Origin: Marinovum algicola
Lineage (GTDB): Bacteria; Pseudomonadota; Alphaproteobacteria; Rhodobacterales; Rhodobacteraceae
DNA: 64,000 bases
Assembly: GCF_900109145.1 (NCBI RefSeq)
Contig: NZ_FNYY01000001.1
Coordinates: forward strand, 372,001 to 436,000
Direction of reading: 5' to 3'
A model generated the notes under the pieces. The model did no database searches and was not told the DNA's origin. It was given only the letters and a program-made list of their open reading frames with translations. Made by a program: the position numbers and the translations under genes. Shown piece by piece: positions 49,246-58,161 of this stretch. The first letter of the stretch is position 1; every line of letters starts with the position of its first letter.

Positions 49246-51018
49246 TCACAGCGGCCAGAACACCAGAATGGCCGGCACCGAGACCGCGATCACCAGCATT
49301 TCCAGCGGCAACCCCATCCACCAGTAATCGCCGAAGCGATAGCCCCCGGGGCCGAGGATCAGCGTGTTGTTCTTGTGCCCGATCGGCGTCAGGAACGCCG
49401 CCGAGGCCGCCACCGCCACGCACATCAGGAACGGGTCGGGCGAGACCTCGAGCGTTTGCGCCATCTGGATGCCCACCGGCGCGGCGACAATCGCCGTCGC
49501 GGTGTTGTTGAGCACATCCGACAGGGTCATCGTCACCACCATCAGCACGGTCAGCACCGCCCAGACCGGCCAGCCCTCGGTCAACCCGACCAGCGCGCCG
49601 GCGATCAGCTCGGTCCCGCCCGAGGTCTCGAGCGCCGCGCCGAGCGGGATCATCGAGCCGAGCAGCACCACCACCGGCCATTCGATGTGGTCGTAAAGCT
49701 CGGACAGTGGCAGGATCTTGAGCAGCACATAGGCCACCACCACCAGCCCCAGCGCCACCGGCAGATAGACCAGCCCGAAGCTTGCCGCGGCGACGGCAGC
49801 GGCAAACAGCCCGATGGCGGCCCAGGTCTTGGTGTTTTCGGTCACCGCCAGGCCGCGGTCGGCCAGCGGCAGCACGCCCAGCCATTCGGCCACCGTATTG
49901 GCGCTTTCGCGCGGTGCCAGCAGCAGCAGGATGTCGCCCGGTTCGATCTGCGTCTGGCGCATCTGCTTGGTAATCCGCCGGCCCTTGCGCGAGATGCCCA
50001 TCAGGATCGTCCGATGCCGCCAGGCCAGGCCCACCGCCTGCACCGTTTTGCCGTTGAGCCGGGAGGTGTCGGGCACCACCACCTCGACCAGGCTCAGCCC
50101 GTCGCTTTCGGCTTTCAGCAATTCCTCGCGGCGGTCGTCGGAAAAGGCCAGGTCGAGCGTGGTGCGGAACTCGTCCAGCGCTTCCGGCGTGGCCTCCAGC
50201 ACCAGCGCATCCTCGGCCTCGATCCGGGTGTTGAGCACCGAACCATAACGCCGGTTGCCATCGCGGATCAGGCCGAGGATGGCAACGTCGGATTTGTCGG
50301 CGGTCTCCGACAGGTCGCGCACCCGCTGGCCCACCGCCTTGTTGTCGGCGGGGACGGTGAGCTCGGCGATATAGGGATCGAGCTCGCGCGCCTTGGACAG
50401 CGCATCCTCGCGCTGCGGGATGAACCGCCAGCCGATCAGCGCCACGAAGGCCAGGCCGGTCAGCGCCGCCACCGCGCCCACCGGGGCGAAATCGAACATC
50501 CGGAACGGTGTGCCGAAGGTCTCGCCCCGGATCGAGGCGATGATGATGTTGGGCGGCGTGCCGATCAGCGTGACCATGCCGCCGAGGATCGTGGCGAAAC
50601 TGAGCGGCATCAGAGATTTGGCCGGCGATCTTCCAGCCTTGCGCGCGGTCTGGATGTCGACCGGCATCAGGAGCGCCAGCGCCGCGACGTTGTTCATGAA
50701 ACCCGAAAGCACCGCGCCGACCCCGCCCATGATGGCGATATGGGTGCCCAGCCGGCGGCCTGAATCCACCAGGGTGCGGGTGATCAACATCACCGCGCCC
50801 GAGCGCACCAGCCCGGCCGAGACCACCAGCACCAGCGCCACGATCAGCGTCGCCGGATGGCCAAATCCCGAGAAGGCGTCCTTGGTCTCGACCACGCCCA
50901 GCACCACGCCGAGCAGCAGCGCCGAGAAGGCGACGATGTCATATCGGAACTTGCCCCAGAGCAGGAGGCCGAAAACCGCTCCGAAGAGCGAGAAGAGGAT
51001 GATCTGATCAACTGTCAT
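49246..51018 (-). CDS. SLC13-family permease with two TrkA-C domains (second copy)
   Basis: A 590-residue paralogue of the protein at 46628, with the same order of helices, central TrkA-C pair and helices. The transport hairpins are LIGTPPNIIIASIRGE and AFLTPIGHKNNTLILGPGGYRF. NN and PP in place of the residues in the first copy suggest a different anion. The promoter region is shared with the divergent MarR gene, so MarR control is possible. Confidence 0.92.
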   Translation of the reverse strand: MTVDQIILFSLFGAVFGLLLWGKFRYDIVAFSALLLGVVLGVVETKDAFSGFGHPATLIVALVLVVSAGLVRSGAVMLITRTLVDSGRRLGTHIAIMGGVGAVLSGFMNNVAALALLMPVDIQTARKAGRSPAKSLMPLSFATILGGMVTLIGTPPNIIIASIRGETFGTPFRMFDFAPVGAVAALTGLAFVALIGWRFIPQREDALSKARELDPYIAELTVPADNKAVGQRVRDLSETADKSDVAILGLIRDGNRRYGSVLNTRIEAEDALVLEATPEALDEFRTTLDLAFSDDRREELLKAESDGLSLVEVVVPDTSRLNGKTVQAVGLAWRHRTILMGISRKGRRITKQMRQTQIEPGDILLLLAPRESANTVAEWLGVLPLADRGLAVTENTKTWAAIGLFAAAVAAASFGLVYLPVALGLVVVAYVLLKILPLSELYDHIEWPVVVLLGSMIPLGAALETSGGTELIAGALVGLTEGWPVWAVLTVLMVVTMTLSDVLNNTATAIVAAPVGIQMAQTLEVSPDPFLMCVAVAASAAFLTPIGHKNNTLILGPGGYRFGDYWWMGLPLEMLVIAVSVPAILVFWPL

Positions 51019-51084
51019 GGTTCAGTCCTAACCCTGCGCCGGCCGAGGCAACAGAAGGATATTGCGCGAATCGCCGGATATGTT

Positions 51085-51113
51085 ATTCATGTATGTATAG
51101 TTCACGCATGAAT
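51085..51113. promoter_or_regulatory. MarR-type inverted repeat between SLC13 permease and MarR genes
   Basis: ATTCATG (51085-51091) and CATGAAT (51107-51113) are perfect inverted arms 15 bases apart, with AT-rich GTATGTATAG between them. The AT-rich block is the only one in this 168-base divergent gap and probably holds the -10 regions of both genes. Binding by the adjacent MarR protein is inferred. Confidence 0.55.
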
Positions 51114-51186
51114 GAAAATTCCGGACAGGTCGGGCGACCAGGCCTGACCCGATGTGTCCCGGACCGAGCACTGAGGATCTTTTGCC

Positions 51187-51717
51187 ATGACCGAAAGCGA
51201 CCCGAGCGGGCAAGAGCCGCAGGAGACCGCCCCGGGGCCTGGCACCGTCCGGCTGGAGGATCAGCTCTGCTTTGCGCTTTATGCTGCCACCAATGCGGTG
51301 ACGCGGGCCTACCGCCCGGATCTGATGGCGCTCGGGCTGACCTATCCACAATATCTGATGATGATGGTGCTCTGGCAGTACGGCCGCGCGACACCCTCCG
51401 AGATTGCCCGGCGGCTGGGGCTGGGCCTGAACGCGGTGACGCCGGTCGCCGATCAGCTTGTCGCCTCGGGCTTCGCCAGCCGCAGCCGCAGCACCGAGGA
51501 TCGCCGCAAGGTGGTGATCGAACTGACGCCCAAGGGCGCGGAGGTGGAACGGCATGCGGCGCGGGTCCAGCAGGGGGTGGTCTGCCGCACCGGCCTGTCG
51601 CCCGAACGCTTCGCCGCGCTGCGCGAGGCGCTGCACGCGCTGACCGACGAAATGACCGGATTGCCCGGATCCGATACGCCGCGCAGGGAGGCGCGGCAGC
51701 GGAACGACCGGGAATGA
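51187..51717 (+). CDS. MarR-family transcriptional regulator
   Basis: A 176-residue regulator of the MarR/OhrR type. The winged helix covers LTYPQYLMMMVLWQYGRATP, then SEIARRLGLGLNAVTPVADQLVASGFASRSRSTEDRRK broken here at 20 residues per motif. The segment EDQLCFALYAATNAVTRAYR before it, with its single Cys, resembles the peroxide-sensing Cys region of OhrR. That makes redox or organic-peroxide sensing likely, but no ohr gene is here. The truncated haemoglobin gene follows by 38 bases. Confidence 0.88.
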   Translation: MTESDPSGQEPQETAPGPGTVRLEDQLCFALYAATNAVTRAYRPDLMALGLTYPQYLMMMVLWQYGRATPSEIARRLGLGLNAVTPVADQLVASGFASRSRSTEDRRKVVIELTPKGAEVERHAARVQQGVVCRTGLSPERFAALREALHALTDEMTGLPGSDTPRREARQRNDRE

Positions 51718-51755
51718 CCGTCCCGCAAGGGGCATCGAAAGGGAGGACCAGGTCC

Positions 51756-52181
51756 ATGACCGAGAAGATCGAAGACATCGCCGCCGCCGCGCCCTATGAT
51801 ACGGGCGACGACAGCCTCTATTCCCGTCTCGGCGGGTTGTACGGGATTTCCGCCGCCGTCGACAATCTGGTGGACCGGCTCTACGTCAACCAGTTCGGCA
51901 ACGCCAACCCCAAGGTCGCCGAGTTTCACGAACAGCAGGGCCATGCCGGGTTCAAGTTCCTGGTCACCGCCTGGTCGATCCAGGAAACCGGCGGGCCGGC
52001 GATCTATCGCGGCCGCGATATGCGCGCGAGCCACGCCCACCTGAATGTCACCGCGCGCGAGTTCGACATGGGGCGCACCGAGATCAAGACCTCGCTCTAT
52101 CAGCTCAACGTGCCGGAACGCGAGTTCGATGAATTCATGGCGATCATCGACAGCTACGAGGATATGGTGGTCGGCGGATAA
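51756..52181 (+). CDS. Truncated haemoglobin, group I
   Basis: A 141-residue globin. SLYSRLGGLYGISAAVDNLVDRLY is the B-helix region, and SHAHLNVTAREFD contains the probable proximal-side His pattern of truncated globins. Haem globins of this type bind oxygen or detoxify nitric oxide. GGGAGGACC precedes the ATG at 51756. It is probably cotranscribed with the MarR/OhrR-like gene, which suggests induction by redox or nitrosative stress. The haem-ligating His should be confirmed by alignment. Confidence 0.85.
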   Translation: MTEKIEDIAAAAPYDTGDDSLYSRLGGLYGISAAVDNLVDRLYVNQFGNANPKVAEFHEQQGHAGFKFLVTAWSIQETGGPAIYRGRDMRASHAHLNVTAREFDMGRTEIKTSLYQLNVPEREFDEFMAIIDSYEDMVVGG

Positions 52182-52234
52182 GGCACGGGATGTCCCGGCC
52201 GACGGCGGCGGCGGGCGGGGGCGGCCGCCCCATT

Positions 52235-52269
52235 GCGGGCCGGGCGCCGCGCCCCATCTGCCGGCCCGC
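52235..52269 (+). terminator. Hairpin after the truncated haemoglobin gene
   Basis: GCGGGCCGG (52235-52243) pairs perfectly with CCGGCCCGC (52261-52269). A palindrome GGGGCGGCCGCCCC lies just before it. No T-run follows. It separates the haemoglobin gene from yebC. Confidence 0.5.
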
Positions 52270-52353
52270 TGCGGCCAGAGGTGACGGCCTTGCAGAGCAT
52301 TGCCCTGCTGGACTATAGAAGCGCCTGATCCGCAGACATGACATGAGGCAGCC

Positions 52354-53094
52354 ATGGCCGGCCATTCCAAATGGGCAAACATCCAGCACCGCAAGGGGCG
52401 CCAGGACGCGGCGCGCTCCAAGCTCTTTTCGAAACTGTCGAAAGAGATCACCGTCGCCGCCAAGATGGGTGACCCCGACCCGGACAAGAACCCGCGCCTG
52501 CGGCTGGCGGTCAAGGAGGCCAAGTCGCAATCGGTGCCGAAGGATGTGATCGACCGCGCGATCAAGAAATCGCAGGCCAACGAAGGCGATGACTATGAGG
52601 AAATCCGCTACGAGGGCTACGGCCCGGGTGGCGTGGCGGTGATCGTCGAGGCGATGACCGACAACCGCAACCGCACTGCCTCGACCGTGCGCTCGACCTT
52701 TACCAAGGCCGGCGGCAACCTGGGCGAGACCGGCTCGGTGGGCTTCATGTTCGAACGCAAGGGCGAAGTGGTCTATCCGGCCGAGGTCGGCGACGCCGAT
52801 GCGGTGATGATGGCGGCGATCGAAGCCGGCGCCGAGGATGTCGAGAGCTCGGACGACGGCCATGTGATCTATTGTGCCGACACCGATCTCAACGAGGTCT
52901 CGACAGTGCTCGAGGCCGAGCTGGGCGAGTCGGAGTCGACCAAGCTGATCTGGAAACCGACCACCACCACCGAGCTGGACCTCGAAGGCATGCAGAAGCT
53001 GATGAAGCTGCTCGACGCGCTGGAAGACGACGATGACGTGCAGCGCGTGACCGCCAATTTCGAAGCCTCCGACGAGGTGATGGAGCAGCTCTGA
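52354..53094 (+). CDS. YebC/PmpR-family protein
   Basis: A 246-residue protein starting [20 protein letters not shown], with [20 protein letters not shown], and ending in the acidic third domain ([20 protein letters not shown]). YebC proteins were long annotated as transcriptional regulators; recent work links them to easing ribosome stalling at proline-rich stretches. Length and motifs are typical. It is monocistronic. Confidence 0.96.
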   Translation: MAGHSKWANIQHRKGRQDAARSKLFSKLSKEITVAAKMGDPDPDKNPRLRLAVKEAKSQSVPKDVIDRAIKKSQANEGDDYEEIRYEGYGPGGVAVIVEAMTDNRNRTASTVRSTFTKAGGNLGETGSVGFMFERKGEVVYPAEVGDADAVMMAAIEAGAEDVESSDDGHVIYCADTDLNEVSTVLEAELGESESTKLIWKPTTTTELDLEGMQKLMKLLDALEDDDDVQRVTANFEASDEVMEQL

Positions 53095-53223
53095 GAGGGC
53101 TTGCGCCCGGGTGTCGGCGGGCCTCTGCCGAAACCCGGCACCATGCCCCCGCCACACCGGCGCAGCGATTGCGCCGCCGCCGCGATGCGATAAGCTCGGC
53201 GAAAAGGCGGCGAGGGCAGTTTC

Positions 53224-54366
53224 ATGATTATGACCAGACGGGGTTTCGGCGCAGGGCTGACGGCGACGCTGCTGGCCGGATGCGGTGGCCGATCGGGGCG
53301 TGACGACGGCAGTGGTCGCCCGGCCGGGCTGCCGGAGGATCTGCGCCCCGCGCGCAATGCCGGTTACGATGCCTGGGTCGCGGATTTCCGTGCCCGCGCG
53401 GCCGACAGGGGGATTTCGCAGGCCACGCTGAATGCCGCCTTTCGTGGCGCCGGCTATCTGCCCGGTGTCGTCACCCGCGACCGCAACCAGACCGAATTCA
53501 AGCGCACGCTCGAGGATTACCTGTCGATCGCGGCCTCTGACGCGCGCATCGCCAAGGGCCGCGCGGCCTATCGCCGGCACGAAGGCGTGCTATCAGCCGT
53601 CGAGGCCCGCTATGGCGTCGACCGCTATATCGTCACCGCGATCTGGGGGCTCGAGAGCTTCTACGGCGAGCGGCAGGGCGAGATCCCGGTGATCTCGGCC
53701 ACCTCGACGCTGGCATATGATGGCCGGCGCGGCGCGTTTTTCGAGGCCCAGCTGCTGGCCGCGCTGCGCATCCTGCAACGGGGCGACATCTCTGCCGCGC
53801 GGATGACCGGAAGCTGGGCGGGGGCGATGGGCCATACCCAGTTCATTCCGACCACCTTTCAGGAATATGCCGTCGATTTCACCGGCGACGGGCGGCGCGA
53901 CATCTGGGCCGAAGATCCCTCCGACGCGCTGGCCTCGACCGCCGCCTACCTGTCGCGCCACGGCTGGCAGCGCGGGCTGCGCTGGGGCGCCGAGGCGGGG
54001 CCGGGGGCGCCGTCGGGCCGCAGCCTTCAGCCCGAACCGGGCGGGCCGGTGTTTGCCGTGACCGGCAATTTCAACGTCATCAAGCGCTACAACAATTCCG
54101 ACGCCTATGCGCTGGGGGTCGGTCATCTGGCCGACCGGATCGCCGGCGGCGGGCCGCTGCGGGCGGGCTTTCCGCCCGACCGCTACGGGCTGACCAAGGA
54201 CGACCGCATCCGCCTGCAACAACGGCTTACCGCCCGCGGCTTCGATACCGGCGGTGCCGACGGCGTGATCGGCGACAAGACCCGCGCCGCGATCGAGGCC
54301 TTCCAGCGCCGCCAGGGGCTGGCGGTGACCGGTCTGCCATCGCCGGACCTGCTGCGCCTTTTGTAA
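53224..54366 (+). CDS. Lytic murein transglycosylase with peptidoglycan-binding domain, lipoprotein
   Basis: A 380-residue MltB-type enzyme. The lipoprotein signal is TRRGFGAGLTATLLAGC, with lipobox LAGC and a twin-Arg start. The catalytic Glu is E144 in IWGLESFYGERQG; SWAGAMGHTQFIPTTFQEYA is also family-typical. Residues 315-378 are a PG_binding_1 domain (LQQRLTARGFDTGGADGVIG). It cleaves glycan strands to 1,6-anhydro ends. An ATG at 53230 is another possible start. Confidence 0.94.
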   Translation: MIMTRRGFGAGLTATLLAGCGGRSGRDDGSGRPAGLPEDLRPARNAGYDAWVADFRARAADRGISQATLNAAFRGAGYLPGVVTRDRNQTEFKRTLEDYLSIAASDARIAKGRAAYRRHEGVLSAVEARYGVDRYIVTAIWGLESFYGERQGEIPVISATSTLAYDGRRGAFFEAQLLAALRILQRGDISAARMTGSWAGAMGHTQFIPTTFQEYAVDFTGDGRRDIWAEDPSDALASTAAYLSRHGWQRGLRWGAEAGPGAPSGRSLQPEPGGPVFAVTGNFNVIKRYNNSDAYALGVGHLADRIAGGGPLRAGFPPDRYGLTKDDRIRLQQRLTARGFDTGGADGVIGDKTRAAIEAFQRRQGLAVTGLPSPDLLRLL

Positions 54367-54427
54367 CCGGTCCCGCGCCAGCGCCGTAGGGCGACGGGCG
54401 GGCCGGGCAAGCGGTACATGCAAAAAA

Positions 54428-54449
54428 AAACCCTTTGCCATATGGGTTT
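54428..54449 (+). terminator. Weak hairpin with A-tract after the transglycosylase gene
   Basis: AAACCC (54428-54433) pairs with GGGTTT (54444-54449) after a run of nine A, unusual in this GC-rich DNA. It may terminate the upstream gene. On the other strand the A-run would be a T-tail. Confidence 0.45.
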
Positions 54450-54540
54450 GTCCTTCTAAGTTGACGGGGAGATGACGCGGTGTCGGCCGGTGCGTGGCCC
54501 TGGCGCCTTGTCATCGCACCCACGGCGAGAGGCACCCTCT

Positions 54541-56373
54541 GTGGCACATCAGAGCGACCCGGGCGGGTTTGACAGCGCCGACCTCCCGCGCGGGATGGCC
54601 GACATGGAGCTCATGCGCCGCATCATCGATCAGACGGTCGGTTTTGTCGGCCTGCTCGCGCCCGACGGAACGCTGACCGAGGCCAATGCGCCGGCGCTCG
54701 AGGCCGGTGGCGTCAGCCGCGACGAGGTTATCGGCAAGAAATTCTGGGAATGTTACTGGTGGTCGCATGACACCGCCGGCATGGCCCGTCTCGAAGCGGC
54801 GGTGCAGCGCGCCGCGCAGGGCGAGGTGGTGCGCTATGACGCCGAGGCGCGGATGGCGGGGGATACCCGCATGTGGATCGCCTTCATGCTCTCGCCGCTG
54901 CGCGACGCCGCGGGCCGGGTGGTGGCGCTGGTGCCGTCGGGCTTTGACATCACCGAGCGCAAGGCGGCCGAGGACCGGCTGCGCGCCGCGCATGACACCT
55001 TTCGCGATCTGGTCGAACGTTCGCCCTTCGGCATCTATACGGTCGATGCCGATTTCCGGCTGCACCAGGTCAGCCAGGGCGCACAGAAGGTGTTTGAGAA
55101 TGTCCGGCCGCTGATCGGGCGCGACTTTGCCGAAGTGCTGCGCATCATCTGGCCCGAACCCTTTGCCTCAGAGGCGATCGGCCTGTTTCGCCACACGCTC
55201 GAGACCGGCGAACCCTATCATGCCCCCGGCACGGTCGAAACCCGCGCCGACATCCAGGTGCGCGAGGCCTATGACTGGAAGATCGAACGCCTGACCCTGC
55301 CGGATGGACGCGACGGGGTGGTCTGTCATTTCTATGATCTCTCGGAACGGCAACGCTTTGAAGAGCAGATCAAATTGCTGATGCGCGAGGTCAATCACCG
55401 GGCCAAGAACATGCTCTCGCTGGTGCTCTCGATCGCCCGTCAGACCGCCGCCAGCAGCCCCGAGGATTTTGTCGAACGCTTTACCCAGCGCATCCAGGGG
55501 CTGTCGGCGGGGCAGGACGTGCTTGTCCAGAGCGGCTGGCGGCATGTGCCGATCGGCGCGCTGGTGCGCTCGCAGCTCAGCTATTTCCAGGATCTGATCG
55601 GTACGCGCATTCATCTGGACGGGCCCGAGATCGAGGTCACCGCCGCCGCCGCGCAAACCTTGGGCCTGGCGCTGCATGAACTGGCGACGAACGCGGCGAA
55701 ATACGGCGCGCTGTCGGTGCCGGGTGGCGAAGTCCACCTGCGCTGGAAGATCGCGCCGCAGCAGGGCCAGCCGCAGTTCCTTCTGGAGTGGCAGGAAAGC
55801 GGCGGGCCTGACGTGACAGAGCCGCAGCGGCGCGGCTTCGGCTCGACCATGACCGGGCATCTGGTGCGCAGTTCGCTCAACGGCGAGGTCGAGACCAGCT
55901 ATGCCGCCGCGGGGCTGGTCTGGCGGCTGGCCTGTCCGGCGGACGGCGTCATCGAAGACCCGGTGCCGGCGCGCCGGCCGCTGAGCGACGAGACCGGCTA
56001 TGTGGACACCCGCCCCGACAACACCGTGCTGGTGGTGGACGACGAGCCGCTGATTGCGCTCGATATCGCCGAGGGCCTCGACCGGGCCGGGTACAAGGTA
56101 CTGGGGCCGGCAAATTCCGTCGCTCAGGCGCGGACCCTGCTGAGCCAGTCGCGCTGCGCGGCGGCGGTGCTCGACGTCAATCTCGGGCAGGAAACCTCGG
56201 TGCCGCTGGCCAAGGAGCTGCGCCGGCTCGGCATTCCTTTCATCGCGGTCTCCGGCTACAGCGCGACGCAGCTGCCGGACGAGTTCGAAGGCGTTCCGCT
56301 GATCGGCAAGCCGATGAATTTCAACATCTTGTTCGATCAGCTCGGCAAGGTGCTTTCGCCTGGGGCGGAGTGA
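54541..56373 (+). CDS. PAS-HWE histidine kinase with receiver domain
   Basis: A hybrid kinase of about 610 residues. Two PAS domains cover residues about 20-150 (TVGFVGLLAPDGTLTEANAP) and 160-280. The HWE kinase starts with H286 in REVNHRAKNMLSLVLSIA, has the N-box ALHELATNAAKYGALS, and the WxE motif LLEWQESGG that defines the class. The receiver (residues about 500-610) has VDDEPLIALDI and the phospho-acceptor D545 in VLDVNLGQ, with IGKPMN. The GTG at 54541 follows GAGAGG; an ATG at 54472 is possible. HWE kinases act in general-stress and light responses. It is upstream of the H-NOX/GGDEF pair. Confidence 0.92.
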   Translation: MAHQSDPGGFDSADLPRGMADMELMRRIIDQTVGFVGLLAPDGTLTEANAPALEAGGVSRDEVIGKKFWECYWWSHDTAGMARLEAAVQRAAQGEVVRYDAEARMAGDTRMWIAFMLSPLRDAAGRVVALVPSGFDITERKAAEDRLRAAHDTFRDLVERSPFGIYTVDADFRLHQVSQGAQKVFENVRPLIGRDFAEVLRIIWPEPFASEAIGLFRHTLETGEPYHAPGTVETRADIQVREAYDWKIERLTLPDGRDGVVCHFYDLSERQRFEEQIKLLMREVNHRAKNMLSLVLSIARQTAASSPEDFVERFTQRIQGLSAGQDVLVQSGWRHVPIGALVRSQLSYFQDLIGTRIHLDGPEIEVTAAAAQTLGLALHELATNAAKYGALSVPGGEVHLRWKIAPQQGQPQFLLEWQESGGPDVTEPQRRGFGSTMTGHLVRSSLNGEVETSYAAAGLVWRLACPADGVIEDPVPARRPLSDETGYVDTRPDNTVLVVDDEPLIALDIAEGLDRAGYKVLGPANSVAQARTLLSQSRCAAAVLDVNLGQETSVPLAKELRRLGIPFIAVSGYSATQLPDEFEGVPLIGKPMNFNILFDQLGKVLSPGAE

Positions 56374-56462
56374 GCAGCAGGCGGCGTTTATCCCTCGCAT
56401 TTTATCTGTTGGGAGATCCTTAACGGTCTGTCGCCATCCTGCGCGGAAACGGAGGCTTGGCG

Positions 56463-57059
56463 ATGCATGGTCTGATCAATCGGGCGATCCAGTGTTTTTT
56501 CCGCGATACCTATGGCGCCCCGGCCTGGGGCGAGGTGGTGCGCCGGCTCGAGCTGGATTTCACCGAATTCGAGCCGATGCTGCACTATGGCAACGAGCTG
56601 ACCCAGCGGATGATCGGGGAAATGGCGGCTGCGCTCGGCAAGGACCGCGAAACCGTGCTCGAGGATGTCGGCACCTACCTGATCTCTAACCCCGCGGTCG
56701 AGGCGCCCCGGCGCCTGTTGCGCTTTGGCGGCGAGACGTTTCTCGATTTCCTGCATTCGCTCGACGATCTGCCCGATCGCGCCCGCCTCGCGGTCGAGGA
56801 TCTAGTGCTGCCCGCGCTCGAGCTGCGCGATTACGGCGGCAATCAGTTCAGCCTGTTCTGCACCGGCGATTTTGCCGGCATCGGTCATGTGGCGGTGGGG
56901 GTCCTGCGCGCCATGGCCGACGATTACGGCGCGCTGGTCTTTCTCGAACACAAGGGCGTGTCGCATGGGGCCGAGGTGATCGAAATCACCCTGATCGAAG
57001 CCGCCTTTGCCGAGGGTCGCGCCTTCGAGCTTGGCCTGGCCCGGGCCGGAGGCGCGTGA
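56463..57059 (+). CDS. H-NOX (haem NO-binding) family protein with altered haem site
   Basis: A 198-residue protein with the H-NOX pattern MHGLINRAIQCFFRDTYG at the start and GVLRAMADDYGALVFLEH near the end. The ATG at 56463 follows GGAGG. In known H-NOX proteins the proximal haem His lies in an LDDLH-like segment; here it reads SLDDLPDRAR, with Pro at that place. The YxSxR motif that grips the haem propionates is also not apparent (NQFSLFCTGD). It may bind no haem, or use H98 in FLHSLDD. It overlaps the GGDEF gene by one base (TGATG), so it likely regulates c-di-GMP synthesis. Confidence 0.85.
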   Translation: MHGLINRAIQCFFRDTYGAPAWGEVVRRLELDFTEFEPMLHYGNELTQRMIGEMAAALGKDRETVLEDVGTYLISNPAVEAPRRLLRFGGETFLDFLHSLDDLPDRARLAVEDLVLPALELRDYGGNQFSLFCTGDFAGIGHVAVGVLRAMADDYGALVFLEHKGVSHGAEVIEITLIEAAFAEGRAFELGLARAGGA

Positions 57060-58090
57060 TGGACGATCTGGCTCTTTTGCTCGATGTCCTGTGCCCGATG
57101 CATCTGGTGCTCGACCGCACCGGCCATATCGCCCATGTCGGCCCGACGCTTGCCAAGCTGCGGCCGGCCGAGGTTCTGGCCGGCCAGCGCTTTCTCGAGG
57201 TGTTCGAGATGCGGCGCCCGCGCTCGGTGCGCGACGCCGGCGATCTGCGCCACCACGCCGGGGCGCGGCTGCACATGCGGTTTCGCAGCGGGGCGCCGAT
57301 CGGGCTCAAGGGCGTTCTGATGCCGGCGCCGGGCAAATCCGGCGGTCTGGTGGTCAACCTCTCCTTCGGGATTTCGGTGGTCGAGGCGGTGCGGGAATTT
57401 TCCCTCACCGGCGGCGACTTTGCCGCCACCGACCTGACCATCGAGATGCTCTATCTGGTCGAGGCCAAATCCGCCGCGATGGAGGCGTCGCGCAAGCTCA
57501 ACCAGAAGCTCGAGGGCGCCAAGATCGCCGCCGAGGAACAGGCCTTTACCGATACGCTCACCGGCCTGAAGAACCGCCGCGCCATGGATCACGTGCTGGC
57601 GCGCCTGGTGGCCGGGCCGGGGCGTTTTGCGCTGATGCACCTCGATCTCGATTATTTCAAGGCGGTCAATGACAGCATGGGCCATGCGGCGGGCGACCAT
57701 GTCTTGCAGGAGGTGGCCAAGATCCTCGTCGAGGAGACCCGCCGCGAGGATACGGTGGCGCGGGTCGGCGGTGACGAGTTCATGCTGCTCTTTGTCGGCA
57801 AGATGAACCGAAGGCGGCTTGCCGACATCTCCGGGCGGTTGATCGCGCGGCTGGAACGGCCGATTGCCTTTGGCGCGGAGGCCTGCCGGATATCGGGCAG
57901 CATCGGCATCACCATGAGCGAGGATTACGAGGCGCTCGACATGGCCCAGCTGCAAGAGGATGCCGACATCGCGCTTTATGCCTCCAAAAACCGGGGCCGG
58001 GCCTGTCATACCTTTTATGATCCGGCGCTGCGCACGGGGGCCTTTGCCATCTCGCCTGAGGCACCGGGCGGCAATGTGACGCTCGGCTGA
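57059..58090 (+). CDS. H-NOX-associated diguanylate cyclase (GGDEF)
   Basis: A 343-residue protein. Residues 1-140 match the H-NOX-associated domain (LLLDVLCPMHLVLDRTGHIA, then LSFGISVVEAVREFSLTGGD). Residues about 130-165 form a coiled signalling helix. Residues 165-320 are the GGDEF domain, with GGDEF at 237-241 and an RxxD inhibitory site RRED five residues ahead. It should make c-di-GMP from two GTP. The pairing with an H-NOX protein is a known NO-to-c-di-GMP circuit in Rhodobacterales. Confidence 0.93.
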   Translation: MDDLALLLDVLCPMHLVLDRTGHIAHVGPTLAKLRPAEVLAGQRFLEVFEMRRPRSVRDAGDLRHHAGARLHMRFRSGAPIGLKGVLMPAPGKSGGLVVNLSFGISVVEAVREFSLTGGDFAATDLTIEMLYLVEAKSAAMEASRKLNQKLEGAKIAAEEQAFTDTLTGLKNRRAMDHVLARLVAGPGRFALMHLDLDYFKAVNDSMGHAAGDHVLQEVAKILVEETRREDTVARVGGDEFMLLFVGKMNRRRLADISGRLIARLERPIAFGAEACRISGSIGITMSEDYEALDMAQLQEDADIALYASKNRGRACHTFYDPALRTGAFAISPEAPGGNVTLG

Positions 58091-58161
58091 CCGGATGGCT
58101 TGTTGCCCCGCCACGCCGGGCGCTAGGCTGATGTGACGGAGACGCAGGCCGGGGGCCGGAG

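Noticed and set aside
45746-49885. A 1379-codon open frame on the minus strand
   Set aside because: It runs antisense through YmdB and the first SLC13 gene and in another frame through the amidotransferase gene. Composition is of the shadow type and no domain is recognisable.
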